Below the pieces are notes generated by a model. That model was given only the letters and a program-made list of their open reading frames with translations, searched no databases and was not told the DNA's origin. Shown one piece after another: positions 1 through 6,025 of a stretch of 13,623 bases of DNA. Source of the DNA: JAWXBR01 sp046595995 (lineage in GTDB: Bacteria; Bacteroidota; Ignavibacteria; Kapaibacteriales; Kapaibacteriaceae). The translations under genes were made by a program, and so were the position numbers. Every line of letters starts with the position of its first letter. Position 1 is the stretch's first letter. The DNA lies in NCBI GenBank assembly GCA_046595995.1, contig JBKJNB010000088.1, positions 1 to 13,623 of the forward strand, in the 5' to 3' direction.

Positions 1-423
1 TACATCACGATGACGTGTGTAGAATTTACCAGCGATTGTCGTGCGTTACGGTTTGCACGCGCAGGTCATACCCCGACACTCCTACGCAGGGGTACTGAGA
101 CCTCGGTGATTATACCGGGCGGTGTTGCTATTGGCATTGTTCCACCAGCAGTATTCGATGCGTCGCTCGAGGAAATCGTGATTACGGTGGAGGCAGGGGA
201 CATATGCCTGCTCACGACTGACGGCGTTACGGAGCGCCGCGATGCGACCATGACGGAGATTGGCTTGGCTGCCATCATGGCAATGTTAGATGCCCACACG
301 CCCACGACAGCAAAAGACGTTGTGCGAAACACGCTGCAATTATTGGAAGCCCATGCGGGCGACGAAGATTCGCATGACGACATTACTATCGTGGCGCTTA
401 TCGTGCGCGGAGACAATACATGA
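1..423 (+). CDS. SpoIIE/RsbU-type PP2C serine phosphatase, C-terminal part (5' end outside window)
   Basis: This is the C-terminal 140 residues of a SpoIIE-type PP2C phosphatase; the frame is open to base 1, so the ATG at base 10 is internal. Visible family motifs, numbered from the first visible codon, are ARAGHTP (19-25), GDICLLTTDGVTE (66-78, with Asp74 at the usual metal-binding position) and DDITIV near 126-131 close to the C-terminus. Such enzymes dephosphorylate a phosphorylated STAS anti-anti-sigma factor, and exactly that kind of gene follows with an ATGA overlap at 420-423. Many relatives carry N-terminal GAF, PAS, HAMP or receiver domains that set the input signal; that half is not visible, so the signal is unknown. 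The family call is firm. The role as the activating phosphatase of this module is inferred from the operon. Confidence 0.9.
   Translation, partial: YITMTCVEFTSDCRALRFARAGHTPTLLRRGTETSVIIPGGVAIGIVPPAVFDASLEEIVITVEAGDICLLTTDGVTERRDATMTEIGLAAIMAMLDAHTPTTAKDVVRNTLQLLEAHAGDEDSHDDITIVALIVRGDNT
409..412 (+). promoter_or_regulatory. Ribosome binding site of the STAS gene
   Basis: GGAG lies 7 bases before the ATG at 420, inside the end of the phosphatase gene. It supports that start. It is one of few clear Shine-Dalgarno sites in the window; most other genes here rely on stop/start overlap. Confidence 0.55.
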
Positions 424-779
424 ACAAGAATTTTGATGTGACATCGGAGACACAACCTAACGGATGTTGCGTGGTGCGACTGAACGGTTACCTCGACGCA
501 CATACCGCTACACGACTAGAGGAAACAATGCACGGTGTGATTGCCGGAGGCTGTAATCGCATTGTTGTAGACTTTGCCGAACTAGAGTACATCAGCAGTG
601 CAGGACTTGGCGTATTCATGGTTTTCATCGAAGGTGTTCGTGCCTCTGGTGGTGACATCAAACTCGCGGCGATGAAACCAAAAGTGTTTACTGTCTTTGA
701 TCTTCTCGGATTTCCAGTTCTGTTTGAAATTCACTTATCGGTTGAAATCGCGCTCGACACCTTTCCACAAGACGAATGA
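420..779 (+). CDS. STAS-domain anti-anti-sigma factor (RsbV/SpoIIAA-like)
   Basis: A single STAS domain fills the 119 residues. The opening strands (VVRLNGYLDAHTA, 18-30) and the VVDFAELEYISSAGLG segment (49-64) are characteristic. Aligned by eye to SpoIIAA, whose phosphorylated serine is in DSSGLG, the likely phospho-acceptor is Ser60 in SSAGLG. Unphosphorylated proteins of this family bind and sequester the anti-sigma kinase; the kinase phosphorylates them and a PP2C phosphatase restores them. Both partner enzymes are encoded on either side with 4-base ATGA overlaps, so the three are probably translationally coupled and made together. The target sigma factor or other regulated partner is not in the window. 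Confidence 0.93.
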   Translation: MNKNFDVTSETQPNGCCVVRLNGYLDAHTATRLEETMHGVIAGGCNRIVVDFAELEYISSAGLGVFMVFIEGVRASGGDIKLAAMKPKVFTVFDLLGFPVLFEIHLSVEIALDTFPQDE

Positions 780-1216
780 CGATTGCTGAGCACCATATCG
801 AGCCCCTTACCATTCCTGCGTCGACGAAGCACCTTCAGTCTGTACGCGTGTACATACAGCAACACATCGGCACACTCGGCTTCACAGAGTTCGAAGAAAA
901 TGGAATCGTGCTAGCCGTCGATGAGGCGGTGTCGAATCTTATCAGGCATGCATACCGCGGCGATGCCACGAAGAGCATATCCGTTGTGGTACACATCGAC
1001 AAATCTGAAGTACGCGTGCACATCACCGATACCGCAGACGCCTTCGACCCTGCTACAGCAGAACTACCCGATATGCGTAGATATTTCATGGATCATCGGC
1101 GAGGGGGCTTGGGCATTCTCCTTATGACCCGCGTGATGGATGACATCGCCTACGATCCTGCCCCGGGTGGCAATGGTGCAAACACCCTTACGCTAACCAA
1201 GCACCGCAGGCGGTAA
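776..1216 (+). CDS. RsbW/SpoIIAB-type anti-sigma serine kinase (HATPase_c)
   Basis: This 146-residue GHKL ATPase matches RsbW-type kinases in length and motifs. The N box is AVDEAVSNLIRHAY (47-60), with Glu50 and Asn54 as the expected catalytic and Mg-binding residues. The G1-type segment is DTADAFDP (85-92), and RRGGLGILLM (108-117) is the G2 loop; the end GANTLTLTK fits the family's final strand. The usual DxG of G1 reads DTA, so the glycine is replaced by alanine, which could weaken nucleotide binding. The expected role is to bind a sigma factor or other client and to phosphorylate the STAS protein encoded just upstream. There is no Shine-Dalgarno before the ATG, which overlaps the STAS stop (ATGA, 776-779). 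The client is unknown. Confidence 0.9.
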   Translation: MTIAEHHIEPLTIPASTKHLQSVRVYIQQHIGTLGFTEFEENGIVLAVDEAVSNLIRHAYRGDATKSISVVVHIDKSEVRVHITDTADAFDPATAELPDMRRYFMDHRRGGLGILLMTRVMDDIAYDPAPGGNGANTLTLTKHRRR

Positions 1217-1254
1217 CGTCCTCCTAAACGTCATTAGCCGTAACTTTGTCGTCT

Positions 1255-2298
1255 ATGAAGTCTGTCCTAATGCTCGGAGCAGCCCTGCTCGGAGTCCTAC
1301 TTGGGTTCCTACCGTCCATTCGCATACGCAAGCCCCTCTGGTGGCGCGTGCTCGTAATCGTATGTGTGACGTCGACCGTGGTTCTTGCTCTGTTGCCTCC
1401 CATTGGTGGTTCGCTGGCCGACGTCATCATAGCCACACGAGCAGACACCGCGAAGACGGTGCCGTTCTATTGTAGTCCGCAAGCAGGCACCAGCGAGACG
1501 TTGGTATCACTTGTAGACACACGTAATCGTCACCTACATGCGTCGTGTATCACAACACCGGGATCTGCGGCAGTACTCCGTCAGCACATCGGACGCAACA
1601 TCATTCTCAACGTTCGGCGCGGACCATCGGACACTGTCGTGCGTGCTGGTGATGGGAGCTTGGTGGCTGTCGATCCCTTCATTACGTTGCCTTACATTAT
1701 CGGACTCGAAGAGCGTGCGCGGATTATCTTTTTCCATGTGCCGATGGCATGGGTGGCGTTCATTGCTTATCTCGTTGCAATGGTGTTTGGCATCAAGTAT
1801 TTGAAATCGCGGTCTCTCGAAGACGATGCAATGTCTGCGTCTGCGGCAAGTGTAGGTACACTGTTCACCATTCTAGCAACGCTCACCGGTGCTGTTTGGG
1901 CGAAGTTCAACTGGGGTGAGTACTGGAACTGGGATCCACGTCAGACAACCATTTTCTTGTTGTTGCTTGTCTATGCGGCTTACTTCGTGTTGCGTGCATC
2001 TATTGACGACGAGCAAGTGCGCGCGCGCCTTAGCAGCGTATACTCAATCATTGCCTTTGTAACCGTACCGTTCCTGATTTTCATCCTTCCACGTCTCGCG
2101 CCAGGACTTCACCCTGGCAGCTCGGATGACACAAACATCGGTCCGTTGCTTAGTGCCAAGTCCGACGCCATCAACCTCACGAAGCAGCTCGTTTTCCTTC
2201 TCTCGCTATTCTCTTTTACGCTTGTGTACTTCTGGCTGATGAACATTCGATACAGGGCACTGACGCTTGAACGCTCTGTAACAAAGGAGAAATCATGA
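1255..2298 (+). CDS. ccmC: CcmC/CcsA-family heme-handling protein with N-terminal extension
   Basis: This is a cytochrome c maturation membrane protein of the CcmC family, which presents heme to CcmE at the periplasmic face. Numbering from the ATG (347 residues), the CcmC core starts near residue 150: RIIFFHVPMAW holds the first periplasmic heme-ligand histidine (His161), the tryptophan-rich WWD-type motif is WGEYWNWD (220-227), and GLHPG holds the second histidine (His286). Classical CcmC has about 240 residues. The extra part here is two helices (about 2-21 and 31-49) followed by a roughly 100-residue, probably periplasmic loop containing Cys73 and Cys98. An in-frame TTG at 1246 would add three residues; I prefer the ATG, and neither start has a clear Shine-Dalgarno. 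A 38-base gap (1217-1254) separates it from the kinase gene, so it may or may not belong to that transcript. The stop overlaps ccmD. Confidence 0.88.
   Translation: MKSVLMLGAALLGVLLGFLPSIRIRKPLWWRVLVIVCVTSTVVLALLPPIGGSLADVIIATRADTAKTVPFYCSPQAGTSETLVSLVDTRNRHLHASCITTPGSAAVLRQHIGRNIILNVRRGPSDTVVRAGDGSLVAVDPFITLPYIIGLEERARIIFFHVPMAWVAFIAYLVAMVFGIKYLKSRSLEDDAMSASAASVGTLFTILATLTGAVWAKFNWGEYWNWDPRQTTIFLLLLVYAAYFVLRASIDDEQVRARLSSVYSIIAFVTVPFLIFILPRLAPGLHPGSSDDTNIGPLLSAKSDAINLTKQLVFLLSLFSFTLVYFWLMNIRYRALTLERSVTKEKS
2286..2289 (+). promoter_or_regulatory. Ribosome binding site of ccmD
   Basis: GGAG within AAAGGAGA lies 5 bases before the ATG at 2295, inside the end of ccmC. It is the strongest Shine-Dalgarno in the rightward operon and supports the short ccmD gene as real. 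Confidence 0.65.
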
Positions 2299-2435
2299 AT
2301 GAATTGCTGACAAATGAACCCCTATACGTCGTACTGACTGCAGCCCTGATTATCTGGGCAGGCATTGCCGTGTACCTTGCACGAGTTGATGCACGTCTAG
2401 CACGACTAGAACGACGGATGAAAAACCTGACCTGA
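2295..2435 (+). CDS. ccmD: CcmD-like small membrane protein
   Basis: This is a 46-codon gene in the ccmC-ccmE gap. The product starts MNELLTNEPLYVV, has one hydrophobic helix (about residues 10-29) and ends in a basic amphipathic tail, ARVDARLARLERRMKNLT. That is the CcmD pattern: one transmembrane segment near the N-terminus followed by a charged tail with an LERR-type stretch. CcmD is known to hold CcmC, the CcmAB transporter and heme-loaded CcmE together and to help release holo-CcmE. The ATG overlaps the ccmC stop (ATGA, 2295-2298) and has a strong Shine-Dalgarno. A 7-base gap leads to ccmE. Proteins this short diverge quickly, so the call rests on position and pattern together. Confidence 0.85.
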   Translation: MNELLTNEPLYVVLTAALIIWAGIAVYLARVDARLARLERRMKNLT

Positions 2436-2442
2436 GGCACAT

Positions 2443-2832
2443 ATGCAAAAACGTTATGTCATCGCCGGAATCGTAATTGTTGTGCTTGGAGTCGTGGCTT
2501 GGTTCGCGCTGGGCGATAGCTCGATTGAGTACGCTGACGTCGCACGCGCTGAAAAGCTCGGCAAGACCGTTCAAGTGGTGGGCACGTGGGTAAAGGAAGA
2601 GGGCTCTAAGTACGACGAACATGGCAACCTCTTTACGTTCTACATGAACGACGAAAAGGGCAAGCGTGTTTTTGTAGAGTTGACCGGTGCGAAACCTAAC
2701 AACTTCGAGATTGCAACCAGTATTGTCGTGCGCGGACGCATGGACGGTTCGACCTTTAAGGCAACAAATGTGTTAACGAAGTGCCCGTCGAAGTACGATG
2801 GTCAGCCCGCATCTACAAAAGTCACATCCTGA
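2443..2832 (+). CDS. ccmE: CcmE heme chaperone, CxxxY variant
   Basis: CcmE is a membrane-anchored OB-fold protein that takes heme from CcmC/CcmD, binds it covalently and passes it to CcmF. This 129-residue protein has the N-terminal anchor (about 5-23), then a beta-rich domain with VQVVGTWVKEE (43-53), FTFYMND (64-70), VFVELTG (76-82) and SIVVRGRMDGSTFKATNVL (93-111), all typical. The heme-attachment site differs: where classical CcmE has a conserved histidine with a tyrosine four residues on, this one reads KCPSKYDG (113-120), giving Cys114 and Tyr118. That is the CxxxY form described for a System I variant in archaea and Desulfovibrio-type bacteria, often without CcmH. GAGG at 2434-2437 gives a ribosome site 5 bases before the ATG. 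The stop shares one base with the next start. Confidence 0.92.
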   Translation: MQKRYVIAGIVIVVLGVVAWFALGDSSIEYADVARAEKLGKTVQVVGTWVKEEGSKYDEHGNLFTFYMNDEKGKRVFVELTGAKPNNFEIATSIVVRGRMDGSTFKATNVLTKCPSKYDGQPASTKVTS

Positions 2833-3182
2833 TGCTTCGCGCAATTGTAATCGGCTTAATCATCATCCTTGTGCCACTCGGCACCTACTTCGCACTTCAG
2901 TATGGTATTCCGGCAGAGCTGACGTTTGCAGAAGCCGTATCAAAGGCGATGACAACGGCGGAAGGGGACATGGCACCGAAGGTTGTCGTTATCTCAACTA
3001 TTACGCGTGTAGAACCCGCTCGGTTATTCTGTCTTGATAAAGAGCAGAAAGAATTTCAGGTGGAATACACCGGTGCTGCGCCGGATTTCGCCCTGGCACC
3101 GAACACAACCGTCAAGTTTGTTGGACATGTGCATGGTGGCTCTGTTCAATACTTCCACGCAACACAGGCATACAAACCATGA
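2832..3182 (+). CDS. CcmE-like OB-fold paralog lacking the heme-attachment motif
   Basis: This 116-residue protein has one N-terminal helix (about 4-23) and a beta-rich domain whose order parallels the preceding CcmE: a TFAEAVSKA helix (31-39), EFQVEYTGAAPDF (74-86, compare VFVELTGAKPNNF), and NTTVKFVGHVHGGSVQYFHAT (91-111, compare SIVVRGRMDGSTFKAT). It ends in QAYKP, exactly where CcmE continues into CPSKY, so no heme-binding Cys or His is present in the usual place. Cys67 and histidines 99, 101 and 109 remain and could serve another role. I chose the ATG at 2832 (TGATG overlap with the ccmE stop) over an upstream in-frame GTG at 2781 inside ccmE. It may be a duplicated CcmE turned accessory subunit, perhaps helping heme transfer to CcmF, whose gene follows by ATGA overlap. 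That role is inference. Confidence 0.8.
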   Translation: MLRAIVIGLIIILVPLGTYFALQYGIPAELTFAEAVSKAMTTAEGDMAPKVVVISTITRVEPARLFCLDKEQKEFQVEYTGAAPDFALAPNTTVKFVGHVHGGSVQYFHATQAYKP

Positions 3183-5545
3183 TCGGTCAGTTACTCATCC
3201 ATGCGCTATTTGGAACAGCCGTAGGTCTTACGATAACCGCGTTTATGGCGATGCGTCGTAACGAGCAGGGCATTGCTGTGCCTCGCGTGCTGATGATGGC
3301 CCTAACGCTGGGCCTTGTTGCAGCAGCCTCATGGCTGGTTACACTAATCATCCAGCATCGATTCGACTATACGTACGTCTGGAACTACTCGTCGCGCGAA
3401 CTTCCGCTGCACTTGCTCATTGCAACGTTTTATTCTGGTCAGGAAGGATCATTCCTACTCTGGACCCTTCTCGTAGCCGTGTTCGGTACAGCGTTGATGT
3501 CCTATTCACGTCGACACCAGTACGAAGCGCCAACGCTGTTCTTCTTCGGACTGATTCTAACCTTTCTTACGTTACTACTCGTCGCAAAAAACCCGTTCGC
3601 ATACTACTACGAATCGTTTGCGGCGCAGGGTATAACAGCAGCCGATGTACCCGCGAACGGTAAGGGGCTTAATCCGCTCCTTCACAATGGATGGATTACC
3701 ATCCATCCACCCATTCTCTTTACCGGGTTTGCAGCGATGTCTGTGAGCTTTGTTTTTGCAATGGTCGGACTCGTGCGTCGCGATTATCACCGATGGATTT
3801 CGATTGCGCTCCCCTGGACGCTACTCGCAACGGCTGTGCTTGGGTTCGGCATTATGCTTGGTGGCTTCTGGGCGTATGAAACCTTAGGATGGGGCGGCTT
3901 CTGGGGTTGGGATCCCGTAGAAAACTCATCGCTCATACCATGGCTTGTTTCCGTAGCCCTTGTGCACACCATGATGGTGCAGAAACGCACACACGGCCTT
4001 GTAAAGACGAACATGGTGCTCGCCGTGACGGCTTTCATCATGGTACTGTACTCGACGTTCCTTACGCGAAGCGGTATTCTCGGCGACACATCTGTTCACT
4101 CATTCGTAGACCCTGGGAAATTCGCGTTCTGGATTCTGCTACTGTTCATGCTCACGTTCGCCGTGATTGGTGCTGTGATGATTCTCAAGCGCCGCTCGGA
4201 CATGAATATCAATCGCGAGAACTTCAAACCCGATTCGCGTGAGTTCCTACTTGGCATCGGCGCAGCTCTGATTATGGCGAGTGCCCTTATGGTTACTCTG
4301 GGCACTTCATGGCCAGTTATTATGGAGCTTCTGGCTCAGCCGAAGATTGCTCTGGCAACCGACTTCTACAATCGCCTGCATATCATACTTGTACCTGCGA
4401 TTCTCATTGTCAATGCACTGTCACTTACGATGCAGTGGCGACACACGCCACGTAAGTTATTCATTAGACGCATTAGCATCGCAGCCTTCATCAGCATCCC
4501 ACTCGCAGCCTTGTTACTTATCCCTGGCAACTACACCACTTGGTCTGTTGTTCTTTCTGCGGCAGCATTTTTCTCGCTTGTTGTGAACGTAATGATGGGA
4601 TGGACTCTCGTGCGTCGCTCTTCATCAATGGCAGGTGCATACATTTCGCATACGGGTATTGCATTGCTGATGTTTGGCATTATTGCAACTGCGAACTACT
4701 CAGAACAGCATCATGTTGTGCTTACACAGGGCGTACCGACATCGGTTGAAGGCTCGACGTTAACCTACACTGGTAGTGAACAGGTAGAACGTCACTTTGC
4801 AGATCGTGAGAAGTACAAGTTTCACATCAAGATTGTACGTGGTGGTTCAGAGACAACAGTCTCACCGGTGATGTACTGGAGCGATTACAATCAACGTCAG
4901 TCGCCGTTTATGGAGCCCGGCATTCGTTGGGGCCTGGTGAATGACCTGTACGTAGCACCAAATTCTGCCGGCGTCGAAGACGTATTCCATGCAACGACGG
5001 TTCAGCGCAGTGGTACAATTCCCACTCCGCTCGATACCAGTATTCGTGTTACCCTGGTGCGCTTCACCATGCCAATGGAGGAGGGGCCAGCCGCAGACGG
5101 AAGAATGCGCATGGGCGCCATCTTAAAAACCAACGACACAACAGAGTTTAAAATCGTAACGCAAATCAGCCAAGGTGCTTCGAACATGTCCTTCGACCCG
5201 ATATGGGATACAATTCCCGGCACAACCATCGGTATAGGACTCTCGAACATTCGACGCAACAATGACGACCCGACGCAATCCACTGGCGAGTTCATCTTTA
5301 GAGACATTACAAAGCCGATGCCCGTGCCGCGTGAGCAGATAACCATTGACTTCGGAATTAAGCCGTGGATATCGCTGGTGTGGTTTGGCGTTATTACGAT
5401 GGTACTTGGTTTTGTCTTCTCCATCGTACGTCACGCACGTTTAGCGAAACAGCAACCCGCGCTCTCTGACGTCCAGCTCGCGCCAGGAGCCGACACGCAA
5501 TTCACCCAGAGCAAACTCACCGACGCGAGTGCGAAGCAGTCGTAA
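3179..5545 (+). CDS. ccmF: CcmF heme lyase subunit
   Basis: CcmF is the large integral membrane protein that receives heme from CcmE and joins it to apocytochrome c. This 788-residue protein has many transmembrane helices and the WWD heme-handling signature at 237-248 (LGWGGFWGWDPV), followed by ENSSLIPW. Histidines expected from E. coli CcmF are present: His176 (ITIHPPIL), His263 (VALVHT), His307 (DTSVHSF) and His491 (ISHTG). YSTFLTRSGILGD (291-303) is also diagnostic. It is longer than E. coli CcmF (about 650), mainly through a large periplasmic C-terminal region (about 510-725) ahead of a last helix (730-750) and a hydrophilic 38-residue tail. The ATG overlaps the preceding stop (ATGA). 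Its last 105 bases overlap the convergent pseudouridine synthase gene. No ccmH-type partner lies downstream on this strand. Confidence 0.96.
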   Translation: MIGQLLIHALFGTAVGLTITAFMAMRRNEQGIAVPRVLMMALTLGLVAAASWLVTLIIQHRFDYTYVWNYSSRELPLHLLIATFYSGQEGSFLLWTLLVAVFGTALMSYSRRHQYEAPTLFFFGLILTFLTLLLVAKNPFAYYYESFAAQGITAADVPANGKGLNPLLHNGWITIHPPILFTGFAAMSVSFVFAMVGLVRRDYHRWISIALPWTLLATAVLGFGIMLGGFWAYETLGWGGFWGWDPVENSSLIPWLVSVALVHTMMVQKRTHGLVKTNMVLAVTAFIMVLYSTFLTRSGILGDTSVHSFVDPGKFAFWILLLFMLTFAVIGAVMILKRRSDMNINRENFKPDSREFLLGIGAALIMASALMVTLGTSWPVIMELLAQPKIALATDFYNRLHIILVPAILIVNALSLTMQWRHTPRKLFIRRISIAAFISIPLAALLLIPGNYTTWSVVLSAAAFFSLVVNVMMGWTLVRRSSSMAGAYISHTGIALLMFGIIATANYSEQHHVVLTQGVPTSVEGSTLTYTGSEQVERHFADREKYKFHIKIVRGGSETTVSPVMYWSDYNQRQSPFMEPGIRWGLVNDLYVAPNSAGVEDVFHATTVQRSGTIPTPLDTSIRVTLVRFTMPMEEGPAADGRMRMGAILKTNDTTEFKIVTQISQGASNMSFDPIWDTIPGTTIGIGLSNIRRNNDDPTQSTGEFIFRDITKPMPVPREQITIDFGIKPWISLVWFGVITMVLGFVFSIVRHARLAKQQPALSDVQLAPGADTQFTQSKLTDASAKQS
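5441..5545. other. Convergent antisense overlap of ccmF and rluE-like gene
   Basis: The ccmF stop (TAA, 5543-5545) lies beyond the stop of the leftward rluE-like gene (TAA, complement of 5441-5443), so 105 bases code on both strands. On the minus strand they encode the conserved RluE C-terminus (VGEFALGELRVGSWREL and a short tail). On the plus strand they encode the hydrophilic tail after CcmF's last helix. I see no strong hairpin with a T run between the operons, so transcripts from both sides may run into each other. Confidence 0.85.
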
Positions 5546-6025
5546 CGCCGGATGGCCGACAGCAGCGAGCATGCGTCGCACCTGCCTGTTCTTACCCTCA
5601 GTAAGCTCAAGTTCCACCCATGATGTTGGAATCGTACGCCGCACACGAATCGGTGGTACACGTTGCGGAACGGCTGGAGTTTCGATACGCTTAGCCACAC
5701 ATGGTAAAGTATTATACAAAGCAGTGTTGCCGGCCTTCAGCCGAATGTTCACGCCGCATTGAAGTGCGTTGAGCGCCTCGTCCGTAACCAAGCCTTCCAC
5801 CTGCGCCAGATATGTCCGTTTATGTCCCGCATCTGGATCCAGCAGCGCCGTATTCAGCCCCTTCTCATCACTTAGCAATAACAGTCCTTCGCTGTCAGCG
5901 TCGAGGCGTCCAAGAGCGTAGACGTTCGGCGGAAATGCAAACGAGGAAAGTGTGTCCGCACCGCTGCCTGGTTCGGGCGTGAACTGCGAAAGGACGCGAA
6001 AGGGTTTGTTGAACGCAAGGATCAC
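5441..6025 (-). CDS. rluE: RluE-type 23S rRNA pseudouridine synthase
   Basis: This enzyme converts a specific uridine of 23S rRNA to pseudouridine; for E. coli RluE the target is U2457. The 194-residue protein lacks an N-terminal S4 domain, as RluE does. Visible motifs are the family opening ILAFNKPFRVLSQFT (2-16), the catalytic segment YALGRLDADSEGLLLLS (36-52, catalytic Asp in RLDADS), TYLAQVEG, PPIRVRRTIPTSWVELEL and EGKNRQVRRM near the C-terminal third. The start is a GTG that overlaps the stop of the upstream secreted-protein gene (GTGA, 6025-6022). The reading frame stays open upstream to about 6274, but that stretch lies inside the other gene and adds nothing conserved. It is last in the leftward operon, and its 3' end is antisense to ccmF. 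Assignment to RluE rather than another small RsuA-family member is likely but not proven. Confidence 0.9.
   Translation of the reverse strand: MILAFNKPFRVLSQFTPEPGSGADTLSSFAFPPNVYALGRLDADSEGLLLLSDEKGLNTALLDPDAGHKRTYLAQVEGLVTDEALNALQCGVNIRLKAGNTALYNTLPCVAKRIETPAVPQRVPPIRVRRTIPTSWVELELTEGKNRQVRRMLAAVGHPALRLLRTRVGEFALGELRVGSWRELDVRERGLLFR

Noticed and set aside
1241..1248. TAACTTTG, matching the Bacteroidota -7 promoter consensus TAnnTTTG, just before ccmC
   Set aside because: No TTG-type -33 element at the right distance, and transcription would begin almost at the ATG. One 8-base match is weak evidence for a promoter.
2781..2831. Earlier GTG start for the second CcmE-like gene
   Set aside because: It would add 17 residues read from within ccmE in another frame and spoil the N-terminal membrane anchor; the ATG at 2832 gives a clean anchor and a typical stop/start overlap.
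3687..3706. Inverted repeat with 8-base arms (ATGGATGG / CCATCCAT) and a 4-base loop
   Set aside because: It lies in the conserved GWITIHPP coding segment of ccmF, has no T run and is explained by codon content; not a terminator.
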